A DNA stretch of 64,000 nt, from the NCBI GenBank assembly GCA_942492055.1, contig CALODP010000025.1, forward strand, positions 62,001 through 126,000, in the 5' to 3' direction. The notes under the pieces are model-generated. The model was not told the origin of the DNA. It did no database searches and saw nothing but the letters and a program-made list of their open reading frames with translations. Positions 1-8,425 of this stretch are shown piece after piece (position 1 is the first letter of the stretch; every line of letters begins with the position of its first letter). The DNA is from CALODP01 sp942492055 (GTDB lineage Bacteria; Bacteroidota; Ignavibacteria; Ignavibacteriales; Melioribacteraceae). The position numbers and the translations under genes are program-made.

Positions 1-691
1 AGGCTCGTTCTAATTCAAGAATCCCTTCATCTTCTGCGACAATAACTTTATCTGCCATACCGATGAATAGACCATTTTCAACTATCCCTGCTCTTTGTTC
101 GAGTAGCTCCGCTATGCTTTCAGGATCCGGAATTTCCCCGAAATTTGCGTCGATAATAACATTCTTTTCATCAGTGACAAAAGGGGAGCCATCTTCGTTC
201 AAGCGTATGGTAGCTTTTGCGCCAATACTTTCCAGAAAATCTTTTTCAACTTCTTTAGCGAAAGGAATCACTTCGATCGGTAAAGCCCAATTTGTTCCTA
301 AATTATAAGAAATTTTCGAACTATCGACGATTACGATAAAGTATTCACTGGCCTGGGCAAGAATTTTTTCCCTTAGCAAAGCTCCGCCGCCACCCTTAAT
401 AAGATTCATTTCCGAATCTACTTCATCTGCTCCGTCTATTGTCAGATCGATTTTTTGATGGGCATCAAAATCGGTTATTGGAATACCGAATTCAATTGCT
501 AATTTTTCTGTTTGAACAGAACTAGGTATTCCCTTGATATTATTGAGTTTCCCGTCCTTTAGGAGTTCCCCGATCTTTTTCAAGGCGTAATATACGGTAC
601 TTCCGGTGCCTAACCCGACAATCATACCGTCTTTCAGTGATTCTACGGCTTTTTCAGCAGCTATCTTCTTTAATGATTCTTTATCATTCAT
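1..691 (-). CDS. rpiA: Ribose-5-phosphate isomerase A (3' end cut by window edge)
   Basis: Interconverts ribose-5-phosphate and ribulose-5-phosphate in the non-oxidative pentose phosphate pathway; cytosolic. Read leftward from the ATG at 691, the protein begins MNDKESLKKI and shows the family motifs GLGTGST (residues 26-32), DGADEVD (86-92) and KGGGGALLREK (99-109), which line the substrate pocket and carry the catalytic acid and lysine. About 229 codons are in the window. Family members are usually 220-235 residues, so only a short C-terminal tail should be missing. The gene is divergent from miaB with a 228-base gap. Identification is firm. Confidence 0.95.
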   Translation of the reverse strand, partial: MNDKESLKKIAAEKAVESLKDGMIVGLGTGSTVYYALKKIGELLKDGKLNNIKGIPSSVQTEKLAIEFGIPITDFDAHQKIDLTIDGADEVDSEMNLIKGGGGALLREKILAQASEYFIVIVDSSKISYNLGTNWALPIEVIPFAKEVEKDFLESIGAKATIRLNEDGSPFVTDEKNVIIDANFGEIPDPESIAELLEQRAGIVENGLFIGMADKVIVAEDEGILELERA

Positions 692-833
692 CAATATATT
701 TCCTCTTTGCCAAGTAATGTTAGCGGAATTGACTCTTCGGTCTCGAAGAAGTTTTAAATTTCATATCAAAAAATAGAGCTAACGAATTCTATTAGCAAGA
801 ATGTTTTCAAATTCATGGCTAATTGTGAATAAG

Positions 834-864
834 TTGTTAATTAATAATAGTAAACGTAAATTTG
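834..864 (+). promoter_or_regulatory. Candidate Bacteroidota-type promoter of miaB
   Basis: A TTG at 834-836 is followed after 20 bases by TAAATTTG (857-864). This fits the known Bacteroidota pattern of a TTG box and TAnnTTTG about 20 bases apart. It lies about 55 bases before the miaB ATG. Whether this organism uses that promoter class is an inference, and the AT-rich surroundings make chance matches likely. Confidence 0.35.
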
Positions 865-919
865 GAATTGATTTACAGCTGATTTCGAATAAATAAGCCA
901 GAAAATGAATTAATAATTA

Positions 920-2287
920 ATGAAAGATCAAATGATGCGCAAGAATAATGTATATATAGAAACTTATGGTTGCCAAATGAACATTGCCGATAGCGAATTG
1001 GTGATGGGTATATTAAACAACAAGGGATATCAACAGACCGATAACATTGAAGATGCTGATGTTATTTTTCTTAACACCTGCAGTGTTCGTGAAAACGCTG
1101 AGCAAAGAATTTACGGACGTTTGGGAAATCTGAAAACAGTTAAGGCGAAAAAGCCCACTGCTGTGATTGGGGTTTTGGGATGTATGGCTGAGAGACTAAA
1201 GGATAATCTGATAAAAGAAAAAAAAGTTGTTGATCTTGTTGTTGGTCCGGATGAATATCGTCGGTTACCGGAATTACTTGATTCTGCTTTTGCTGGTGAA
1301 AAGGGGATTGGGGTAAAGCTTTCCAAAACCGAAACATATGACGATATAATACCTGCTCGTGAGGATGGTTTATCTGCTTGGATTCCTATTATGCGAGGAT
1401 GTAATAATTTTTGTACCTACTGCATAGTCCCTTATACAAGAGGACGCGAAAGGAGTAGTAGTAGCCAGACTATTATAGACGAAATAAAAAGTCTCTCCGA
1501 AAAGGGATATAAAGAAATTACACTTCTCGGGCAAAATGTAAATTCGTACAATGATAACGGCACGGATTTTTCCGATCTTCTTGCAAAGGCTGCCGAAGTT
1601 GATAGAAACATGAGAATTCGATTTACAACTTCACATCCGAAAGATTTGTCGGACAAGCTCTTATACACTATTGCCGAGCATGAAAATATTTGTAATTATA
1701 TTCATTTGCCTTTTCAATCCGGTTCAAACCGAGTACTTAAGTTGATGAACAGATCTTATACGATCGAACATTATCTCGGGATTATTGAGAAAGCCAAGAA
1801 GCTAATACCCGGAGTCAGTTTTTCGACTGACATTATTGCCGGTTTTCCCGGAGAAACAGAAGAAGATCATAAAGAGACAATGGATGTTATTCGGAAGGTA
1901 AGATACGACGGTGCCTTTATGTTTAAGTATTCTCCTCGTGAAGGTACAAAGGCCTACAAAATGGATGACGATGTTACTGAGGAGGTTAAGCTTCGCAGAT
2001 TAAATGAAATTATTGATTTGCAACAGTCTATTTCGGCTGAAGTAAATCAGGAGAATATCGGCGCAATTGAGGAAGTTCTCGTTGAAGGTGCATCTAGAAA
2101 GTCGGATGAATATTTAGCCGGAAGAACCGGAACGAATAAAGTTGTTATATTCCCCGCGGCAGAAAATATCGGACGAGGAGATTATGTTACTGTAAAGATA
2201 AACAGAGCTACATCAGCTACTTTGTTTGGGGATATAGTCGAACCGAGTATTAAAGAAATAGAAAATGACAAAACACTTAGTGCGTAA
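920..2287 (+). CDS. miaB: tRNA-2-methylthio-N6-isopentenyladenosine synthase MiaB
   Basis: A radical-SAM methylthiotransferase that adds the 2-methylthio group to i6A37 of tRNAs reading UNN codons. The N-terminal domain has the three cluster cysteines: C18 in ETYGCQMN, C54 in NTCSVREN and C88 in GVLGCMAE. The radical-SAM motif CNNFCTYC gives C161, C165 and C168, followed by YTRGRERS, typical of MiaB rather than RimO or MtaB. A TRAM-like domain fills roughly residues 385-440. Its 455 residues match the family. It is followed after three bases by the SPOR gene, so it probably leads a three-gene unit with the SPOR and metallohydrolase genes. Confidence 0.95.
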   Translation: MKDQMMRKNNVYIETYGCQMNIADSELVMGILNNKGYQQTDNIEDADVIFLNTCSVRENAEQRIYGRLGNLKTVKAKKPTAVIGVLGCMAERLKDNLIKEKKVVDLVVGPDEYRRLPELLDSAFAGEKGIGVKLSKTETYDDIIPAREDGLSAWIPIMRGCNNFCTYCIVPYTRGRERSSSSQTIIDEIKSLSEKGYKEITLLGQNVNSYNDNGTDFSDLLAKAAEVDRNMRIRFTTSHPKDLSDKLLYTIAEHENICNYIHLPFQSGSNRVLKLMNRSYTIEHYLGIIEKAKKLIPGVSFSTDIIAGFPGETEEDHKETMDVIRKVRYDGAFMFKYSPREGTKAYKMDDDVTEEVKLRRLNEIIDLQQSISAEVNQENIGAIEEVLVEGASRKSDEYLAGRTGTNKVVIFPAAENIGRGDYVTVKINRATSATLFGDIVEPSIKEIENDKTLSA

Positions 2288-2290
2288 ATC

Positions 2291-2986
2291 ATGCGAATAA
2301 TTTTTTCGGTAATAATGTTTGTATCTACAGTTGTATTCGGACAAGGAATAGATATTATTCCTTGTCTTAAAGCTATTGATCGTGGAGATATTGCCGAAGC
2401 AAATCAATTTCTAGATTCCTATAGAAAGAAGGCTCCAAATTGTATTGAAGTCGATTTTTTATCGGCATTATTAACAGAAAACGCTTCAGAAGCAGTCGCA
2501 AAGTATTCTTATGTTTATGAAAAAAACAAGAAATTCAAATTTGCAGATCTTTGTTTGTATAGATTGTTTTCCTATTACTACTCAATCGGATCATATAATA
2601 AAGCAACTGTTTTTTTGAATAAACTAAAAAACGAATATCCTTCTTCCCCATACATTAAAGCAACTAATCGGAAAATACCTGATATTGACGAGAAATTGGT
2701 TCCTATAAGTAGAACGGAGCCAATAAAGAAAGCACCCGAAAAAATTATAGCAAAACAAATCTTCGCGATTCAAGCAGGCGCATTTCATAATAAACAAAAT
2801 GCATCTAATTTGGTCAGTAAATTTGAGTCGAGAGGATGGAGTGCGGAGAGTTTTGTGAAGAATGTAGGGGGAACCGATTTGAATATTGTAATGGTGGGAG
2901 AGTTTCAATCGAAAAGTGAAGCTGAAAAGGTATTATCAGCCTTAAAGAAGGAATTTAATCTTTTGGGAAGAATTGTCGAGAAGTAA
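2291..2986 (+). CDS. Exported TPR-like protein with C-terminal SPOR domain
   Basis: The 231-residue protein starts with a hydrophobic signal peptide (MRIIFSVIMFVSTVVFG, likely cut near residue 18). Residues about 25-130 are helical and resemble TPR repeats. Residues about 152-229 form a SPOR domain, recognisable by IQAGAFHNKQNA near its start and the later VMVGEFQSKSEAEKVL. SPOR domains bind denuded septal peptidoglycan, so a periplasmic role at the cell wall or division site is likely. It is packed three bases behind miaB and two bases before the metallohydrolase gene. The partner or substrate cannot be told from the sequence. Confidence 0.8.
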   Translation: MRIIFSVIMFVSTVVFGQGIDIIPCLKAIDRGDIAEANQFLDSYRKKAPNCIEVDFLSALLTENASEAVAKYSYVYEKNKKFKFADLCLYRLFSYYYSIGSYNKATVFLNKLKNEYPSSPYIKATNRKIPDIDEKLVPISRTEPIKKAPEKIIAKQIFAIQAGAFHNKQNASNLVSKFESRGWSAESFVKNVGGTDLNIVMVGEFQSKSEAEKVLSALKKEFNLLGRIVEK

Positions 2987-2988
2987 TC

Positions 2989-3762
2989 GTGGCACTGAGT
3001 ATTACTTTTATAGGAACTGGCTCGGGAAAAGTTTCGCTATCCAGATATCATTCTTCGACACTCTGGGAAGTCGATGGAAAAACTATATTGCTCGATGCAG
3101 GAGATTCCGTTTCAAGAGCTCTATTGCGGAACGGAATAAGTTACAATGACATCGATGTTTTGCTCCTTTCCCATTTCCATGCGGATCATGCCGGGGGAAT
3201 AGCTTCTTTACTTACCCAAATGAAATTATCCAAAAGATGTGCACCTTTGAAGATTCTTCTTCCACCCGGGCAGTCCGAAAAATTATTGAGTATTTGTGAA
3301 GCTTCTTTTCTTTTTATCGATTACTTGGGATTCGAAATTGTGATTAAAGAAATTTTCTTTGATCGAAATATCTTTCTAACTGAGGAGTTAAATTGTATTG
3401 CTAGAAGAAATAGTCATATCAGAAATAAGCATAAAATGAATTATCCTGATAGCTATTTTGTATCTTCAAGTTTTTTGTTTGAGTTCGAAAATCTTTTTAT
3501 AGTCTACTCGGCAGATATCGGAAGAAAAGAAGATTTGTTCCTTTTCGATGACCGTAAAGCAAATATATTTATAGCGGAGGCTACTCATATTACTTCTAAA
3601 GATATTTTTGAAGCCTACGAAACAATGAGACCGGATGAAATCATTCTAACGCATATTGATGATGAATTCATAAGTCTCTTTGCCGAAGAGATTAGTAAAT
3701 ATCCAGAGAAGAAAAAATATCCGATTAGACTTGCCAATGATGGTATGAAAATATCCCTTTAG
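2989..3762 (+). CDS. Metallo-beta-lactamase-fold hydrolase, RNase Z-like
   Basis: A 257-residue cytosolic MBL-fold protein. It has the metal-binding motif HFHADH (residues 62-67) followed by AGG, then YSADIG, IAEATH and LTHID blocks in the order seen in ribonuclease Z-like and arylsulfatase-like hydrolases. It could process tRNA 3' ends, but it is shorter than standard RNase Z and the exosite region is not obvious, so only the fold is certain. It starts with GTG two bases after the SPOR gene stop; no better ATG lies nearby. Confidence 0.8.
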   Translation: MALSITFIGTGSGKVSLSRYHSSTLWEVDGKTILLDAGDSVSRALLRNGISYNDIDVLLLSHFHADHAGGIASLLTQMKLSKRCAPLKILLPPGQSEKLLSICEASFLFIDYLGFEIVIKEIFFDRNIFLTEELNCIARRNSHIRNKHKMNYPDSYFVSSSFLFEFENLFIVYSADIGRKEDLFLFDDRKANIFIAEATHITSKDIFEAYETMRPDEIILTHIDDEFISLFAEEISKYPEKKKYPIRLANDGMKISL

Positions 3763-3856
3763 TATCAGTCCCTATTTACCCTAAATAAAAATTCCAATTG
3801 TTATTCTATTTAATTAAATTAGAGATTCGCAAAATAGTAATTAACACCCGGGATAA

Positions 3857-4966
3857 ATGTCAACAGAAGAACTTCAAAAGCAATTTGGAATTATCGGAAA
3901 ATCCAAAGAGATAAAAGATCTTATCGATATTATCAAACATGTATCCCAATCGGATATATCCGTATTGGTGCATGGGGAGAGTGGGGTTGGTAAAGAGGTT
4001 TTTGCGCGCGCTATTCACGGAGCCAGTAAGAGATCCGATAATAAATTGGTAAGTGTCAATTGTGGCGCAATTCCGGAAGGTATTCTTGAAAGTGAATTGT
4101 TCGGTCATAAAAAGGGTGCTTTTACCGGAGCAATTGAAGATAGAAAAGGATACTTTGAAATTGCTGACGAAGGGACTCTATTTCTTGATGAGATAGGAGA
4201 AATGCCTCTTACTACTCAAGTGAAATTACTTCGAGTGTTAGAAACCGGCGAGTTTATGCCGATTGGTAGTGAAAGAGTCACAAAAGTAAATGTTAGGATT
4301 ATTGCAGCAACTAACCGCGATTTGCAAAAGGAAGTTGACGCAAAGCGGTTTCGTAAAGATTTGTATTTTCGCTTAAAGGCTGTTACCCTTACGATTCCTC
4401 CCCTGAGAACCAGAAGAGAGGATATCAGATTGTTAGCCGAGTCTTTTTTAATCGGATATTCAATCAGAAACAACACTCCCGAGTATTCATTTTCACCCGA
4501 CGCGTTGAATATTCTGGTTGATTATAATTGGCCGGGAAATGTTCGTGAGCTGAAGAACGCAGTTGAAACTGCAGCCGCGCTTTCGAAATCGAATATTATT
4601 ACTGCTGAGGCTTTTTATCCTTTGTTTGAATATTCTTCACAAGCTCAGGAACCGAGGAATTTACCGGTCTATCTGGAGAAATCCTCCGAAGATCTGGATC
4701 GGGAGATGATCTATCGTGCACTGATCGAGATAAAGAAAGATTTGATTGATCTTAAAGATATGGCCAAAAGGAATATCGAAAATTATGATAATTCTTCGAG
4801 TGGAGAGTTTGAAGTTACTGAATTACTTTCTCTAGCTCAGGCGGAAAAAAAGGCTATTATTCAAGCAATGAAACAAGCTCAATGGAATAAAAAGAGAGCT
4901 TCGGAGATTCTGGAAATTAGCGAAAGAACTCTATATAGGAAATTAAAGGAATATGAAATTAACTAA
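3857..4966 (+). CDS. Sigma-54-dependent transcriptional activator without a receiver domain
   Basis: An enhancer-binding protein that would drive open-complex formation by sigma-54 RNA polymerase. The AAA+ domain starts almost at the N-terminus: Walker A GESGVGKE (40-47), the sigma-54-contacting loop GAFTGA (87-92), Walker B TLFLDEIGEM (107-116). The C-terminus is a Fis-type helix-turn-helix (about 325-369, ending RASEILEISERTLYRKL). There is no N-terminal receiver, GAF or FHA domain, so activity would have to be set by expression or by a partner. Between AAA+ and HTH lies an acidic helical linker of about 60 residues. Its stop overlaps the start of the next gene by 14 bases. Confidence 0.92.
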   Translation: MSTEELQKQFGIIGKSKEIKDLIDIIKHVSQSDISVLVHGESGVGKEVFARAIHGASKRSDNKLVSVNCGAIPEGILESELFGHKKGAFTGAIEDRKGYFEIADEGTLFLDEIGEMPLTTQVKLLRVLETGEFMPIGSERVTKVNVRIIAATNRDLQKEVDAKRFRKDLYFRLKAVTLTIPPLRTRREDIRLLAESFLIGYSIRNNTPEYSFSPDALNILVDYNWPGNVRELKNAVETAAALSKSNIITAEAFYPLFEYSSQAQEPRNLPVYLEKSSEDLDREMIYRALIEIKKDLIDLKDMAKRNIENYDNSSSGEFEVTELLSLAQAEKKAIIQAMKQAQWNKKRASEILEISERTLYRKLKEYEIN

Positions 4967-5456
4967 ATACATGATATTGTTTTTGTTGGCTGCTATTTTA
5001 CTATCCGCATGTAGCTACTCATTTACCGGAGCTTCTATACCTCCTCATTTGAAAACGTTAGCTATTCCTCCGATAAAGGATAAAAGTGGGAAAGGGGAAC
5101 CTAATTTGGGGATCGATCTAACAAATATGTTAATTGACAAATTTGTTGAAGATAATTCTTTCACGATTGTTAAGAAGGGGGAAGCTGACGCAATTTTGGA
5201 ATGCACGATTTCTTCTTTTCGAGAGGAACCGGCGGTGATTTCCGGCTCCAGGGAAAAAGCTACCGAAAAGAAAATTCGTATCACTGTTAAAGCTTTGTAT
5301 CGAGATCTTGTTAAGAGAAAAACAATATTGGAAAAGAATTTTTCACTTGACCGAAATTATCCGATCAATCAACAAGCGGCTAGAAAGGCAATAATCGAAG
5401 AGATAATTGAGGGGCTCTCCGAAAATGTTTTACTTGATGTTGTAGCTAATTGGTAA
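4953..5456 (+). CDS. LptE-like outer-membrane lipoprotein
   Basis: The protein has 167 residues with a lipoprotein signal ending in LLSAC, giving a lipidated Cys20. The following segment (CSYSFTG...PPHLKTLAIPPIKDKSG) and the alternating strand/helix pattern match the LptE-like lipoproteins of the FCB group. LptE plugs the LptD barrel and helps assemble lipopolysaccharide in the outer membrane. The ATG lies inside the last codons of the sigma-54 activator (14-base overlap), so the two are probably translationally coupled. Assignment to LptE rests on overall pattern, since the family is poorly conserved. Confidence 0.75.
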   Translation: MKLTKYMILFLLAAILLSACSYSFTGASIPPHLKTLAIPPIKDKSGKGEPNLGIDLTNMLIDKFVEDNSFTIVKKGEADAILECTISSFREEPAVISGSREKATEKKIRITVKALYRDLVKRKTILEKNFSLDRNYPINQQAARKAIIEEIIEGLSENVLLDVVANW

Positions 5457-5484
5457 ACCGAATCATTAATCCAGAAAATATATT

Positions 5485-6960
5485 ATGAATGAATTTATCC
5501 TGATCTTCTATTTTGTTACACTTACAATCTTAACCCTTTTTTCGGGGCACGGGTTTGTAATGTTGTATTATCATAAAAAATATAGTAACAAATTCCCTGT
5601 TAAGTCCGAGTTTAAGAAAGACAAAGTTGTAACTATCCAACTTCCATTGTATAATGAAATGTATGTAGTCGAAAGACTTATCGACGCTGTATGTTTGATT
5701 GAATACCCGAAGGAACTACTTGAAATTCAGGTACTTGACGATTCCACTGATGAAACCGTGGATATTGTTGCGGCTAAGGTTGAACAGAAGAGAAAAGAAG
5801 GATTCGATATAAAACAAATTCGTAGAACTAACAGAGTCGGGTACAAAGCGGGAGCATTACGCGAAGGACTACAAGTTGCTCGTGGCGAATATGTGGCTAT
5901 TTTCGATGCTGATTTTATTCCCAAGCCTAATTTCCTGGAAAATACTCTTGCCTATTTCAGCGATGAGAAAATTGGTATGGTACAGTCAAGATGGGAACAT
6001 TTGAACGAAAATTATTCTCTTCTTACCAAAGTTCAGGCTCTGGCGTTAAACGGACATTTTGTTATAGAACAATCAGTACGAAACAAATCCGGATTCTTTA
6101 TCAATTTTAATGGTACCGGAGGAGTCTGGAGAAAGGATTGTATCGAAGATGCGGGGAACTGGCAAGATGATACAATTACTGAAGATTTGGATCTGAGTTA
6201 TAGAGCGCAATTACGAGGATGGAAGTTTGTCTTTCTAAGAGATTTTACTACTCCTGCCGAACTTCCTGCTGAGATGAATGCATTAAAAGCGCAACAATTC
6301 AGATGGACAAAAGGTGCTGTTGAAACTGCCAAGAAAATATTACCTAAAGTCTGGGCTACCGACATTTCTCTAAGAGTAAAATTGCAAGCGACTTTTCATC
6401 TTACGAATAATATTGTTTTCCCCTTTATTCTTACTGCGGGAATTCTAAATGTTCCATTGGTGTTCATCAAAAACAGCGGACCGTATGATGGCTTTTTTAA
6501 CGTAATGTCGATTTTCGTGTTAGCCTTTATCAGTTCCTTTCTATTTTATTTGTACGCTCAAAAGGATGTCCATGAGGACTGGAGAAAAAGAATCGTATTA
6601 TTCCCATTGTTTATGGCCGGTAGCATGGGCTTAGCGGTTAACAATACGAGGGCGGTCTTGGAAGGATTGGTAAATAAGAAAACTGAGTTTGTAAGGACAC
6701 CGAAATTCAAAGTAGAAAAAAACAGCGATTCTTTCGTATCTAATAAATATTTGAAGAAAACAAAAGTAGATATCTCTACTTATGTCGAGTTCATTTTGGC
6801 GCTTTACTGTCTTATTGGAGTTGTTGCTTCAATTTATTTTCTCGAATTGGCAGCATTGCCTTTCCATTTGATGTTTTTCATCGGTTTCGGAACTGTTTCC
6901 CTTTTATCCTTGAAACAAGCTTTTATCAAGAAAAAAGAGGCTGTAGTTGAAGAGAAATAA
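5485..6960 (+). CDS. Membrane-bound family 2 glycosyltransferase
   Basis: A 491-residue processive-type glycosyltransferase. An N-terminal membrane helix (about 3-28) precedes a GT-A catalytic domain with DDSTDE (85-90), DAD (141-143), TED (232-234) and QQFRW (270-274), the D,D,D,QxxRW signature of cellulose-synthase-like enzymes. About four further helices follow. It probably makes a surface polysaccharide or glycolipid from a nucleotide sugar; the sugar cannot be told. It follows the LptE-like gene by 28 bases and its end overlaps the TPR gene by 14 bases, which supports an envelope operon. Confidence 0.88.
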   Translation: MNEFILIFYFVTLTILTLFSGHGFVMLYYHKKYSNKFPVKSEFKKDKVVTIQLPLYNEMYVVERLIDAVCLIEYPKELLEIQVLDDSTDETVDIVAAKVEQKRKEGFDIKQIRRTNRVGYKAGALREGLQVARGEYVAIFDADFIPKPNFLENTLAYFSDEKIGMVQSRWEHLNENYSLLTKVQALALNGHFVIEQSVRNKSGFFINFNGTGGVWRKDCIEDAGNWQDDTITEDLDLSYRAQLRGWKFVFLRDFTTPAELPAEMNALKAQQFRWTKGAVETAKKILPKVWATDISLRVKLQATFHLTNNIVFPFILTAGILNVPLVFIKNSGPYDGFFNVMSIFVLAFISSFLFYLYAQKDVHEDWRKRIVLFPLFMAGSMGLAVNNTRAVLEGLVNKKTEFVRTPKFKVEKNSDSFVSNKYLKKTKVDISTYVEFILALYCLIGVVASIYFLELAALPFHLMFFIGFGTVSLLSLKQAFIKKKEAVVEEK

Positions 6961-7645
6961 TATTACAGAAGATAAGATAGAACTCATTTATGAGTTTAAT
7001 AACAATTCTCCTCTGTTTGCACGTGTAGCTCAAATCCTTTTACGAACAGGAGAAATTGAAAAAAGTCTTTCCGTTATGGAAGTGGGAATTTCTAAGTATC
7101 CTGCTTATGCTTCGGCTTATTTTATTTACGGACAAATCCTCGCTAAACTTGAGCGGTTCGACGATGCCAGAAGAATGATAATAAAAGGTGGCGAGATCCT
7201 CGGAGCCGGCGATACGGTTGAATATTACCTGGATCTGATCGAAATCAAAGAAGATAAAGATAATACTTCCCAAACCGAAGAGAGCAGAAGAGTACAGTTT
7301 GATTCGGAGGATATTGAAGAAGGGAAGCCAAATAATGATTCTTCCGAACTGAGTGATCAAGCTGATGATTTGGAATTTCTTGCTAACGCTCTGCAAAACG
7401 CCAAGATACCTGTTATAAGGCAGGAAGAAGAGATAGATGATTATAAGGAAGAATATCAGCCGGAGGAGCATATCAGTGATGCTAATAATCCTTTGGTTTC
7501 GGAGACTCTGGCAGGAATTTATTTTGAACAGGGCAACTTGCTTGAAGCTTTGGAGTTATACGAAACTCTGTTGGAGCAGCATCCGGATAAATACGGGTTC
7601 TATATGAAAAAGATTAATGAAATCAATCATCTCTTGGAAAGCTAA
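6947..7645 (+). CDS. TPR-repeat protein
   Basis: A 232-residue acidic protein with no signal peptide. Residues about 15-85 form TPR-like helix pairs (AQILLRTGE, YASAYFIYGQILAKLERFDDA). The middle (about 105-165) is rich in Glu and Asp and probably disordered. A C-terminal TPR unit (SETLAGIYFEQGNLLEALELYETLL) closes it. The only start in frame is a TTG at 6947, overlapping the glycosyltransferase end by 14 bases, which suggests coupled translation. It is likely a scaffold; the partner is unknown. Confidence 0.75.
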   Translation: MKRNNITEDKIELIYEFNNNSPLFARVAQILLRTGEIEKSLSVMEVGISKYPAYASAYFIYGQILAKLERFDDARRMIIKGGEILGAGDTVEYYLDLIEIKEDKDNTSQTEESRRVQFDSEDIEEGKPNNDSSELSDQADDLEFLANALQNAKIPVIRQEEEIDDYKEEYQPEEHISDANNPLVSETLAGIYFEQGNLLEALELYETLLEQHPDKYGFYMKKINEINHLLES

Positions 7646-7652
7646 TTCCCTA

Positions 7653-8249
7653 ATGCAAAAATTGTCTCGCAATTTTTATCTGAGAGATCCTATTGTTGTC
7701 GCTAAAGCCCTGCTCGGAAAAATTATTGAAAAGAAAGAAGAAAAAAAAGTATTCCGGGGAAAAATCGTTGAGGTAGAAGCATACAACGGAGATTCGGATG
7801 AAGCTGCACACTCCTTTAACGGAATTACCCCTAGAAACAAAGCGATGTTCGAATTAGGTGGCCATCTCTACGTTTATTTTATTTACGGAACCCACTTTTG
7901 CGCTAATATTGTTGTCGGGGCTAAAGGAAAAGGGAACGCGATTTTATTAAGAGGAATTGAACCTCTTGAAGGAATTCCCGAAATGGGGATAAGACGTTTC
8001 GGTAGAGAAGTTTTTTCGGAAAAAGAGATTATAAATATCTCTAACGGTCCCGGAAAAATCTGCAGAGCTTTCGGAATCGATAAAACTGATGATGGCTCTG
8101 ATCTTACCGGGAACAATATATATATTTTGCATCAACCGGAACTTTCGGATTGTGAAATCACTACAACAACAAGAGTAGGGCTTACAAAAGGGAAAGAGTT
8201 TCCTTGGAGATTCTACATTACAGATAATCCTTTTGTATCTCGTAAATAG
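7653..8249 (+). CDS. DNA-3-methyladenine glycosylase (AAG/MPG family)
   Basis: Removes alkylated purines from DNA as the first step of base-excision repair. Residues 1-198 cover the compact AAG fold: FYLRDPIVVAKALLGK near the start, VEVEAYNGDSDEAAHS with the catalytic Glu, GTPRNK-like ITPRNKAMF, then YVYFIYGTHFCANIV and LLRGIEP. The ATG at 7653 is chosen because the upstream in-frame ATG at 7617 would add 12 non-conserved residues inside the preceding TPR gene. Length matches the family. Confidence 0.93.
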   Translation: MQKLSRNFYLRDPIVVAKALLGKIIEKKEEKKVFRGKIVEVEAYNGDSDEAAHSFNGITPRNKAMFELGGHLYVYFIYGTHFCANIVVGAKGKGNAILLRGIEPLEGIPEMGIRRFGREVFSEKEIINISNGPGKICRAFGIDKTDDGSDLTGNNIYILHQPELSDCEITTTTRVGLTKGKEFPWRFYITDNPFVSRK

Positions 8250-8255
8250 GAAAAG

Positions 8256-8295
8256 TTGTACAGAATATAGAACAGTTCTCATTTATTCTGTACAA
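8256..8295. other. Perfect 12-bp inverted repeat with palindromic loop
   Basis: TTGTACAGAATA (8256-8267) pairs exactly with TATTCTGTACAA (8284-8295). The loop carries a smaller palindrome, AGAAC-A-GTTCT (8269-8279). No T-run follows on either strand, so it is not an ordinary intrinsic terminator. It may be an operator or an RNA processing hairpin in the 176-base gap between the glycosylase and DUF3108 genes. Confidence 0.6.
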
Positions 8296-8332
8296 GTTAA
8301 TTACAAAAATCTTAATTTTACCCGATTTGAAT

Positions 8333-8349
8333 TTGGCACATGAATTGAC
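8333..8349 (+). promoter_or_regulatory. Candidate sigma-54 promoter for the DUF3108 gene
   Basis: TTGGCACATGAATTGAC matches the sigma-54 consensus TTGGCAC-N5-TTGCW except for A in place of C in the -12 GC. The GG and the -12 position are ten bases apart, as required. It lies about 76 bases before the DUF3108 start. Two sigma-54 activators are encoded in this window, so such promoters should exist. The substituted -12 base weakens the call. Confidence 0.35.
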
Positions 8350-8425
8350 TTATAGGATTCTGGCAACAAAAGTCATTGAGTTGTAACGAATAGGAAAAAT
8401 AGAGAAATACACTTTCGAGGTTTTT

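Noticed and set aside
7040..7471. Leftward 143-codon frame
   Set aside because: It is antisense to the TPR gene. The product is low-complexity hydrophobic sequence mirroring the acidic linker on the other strand.
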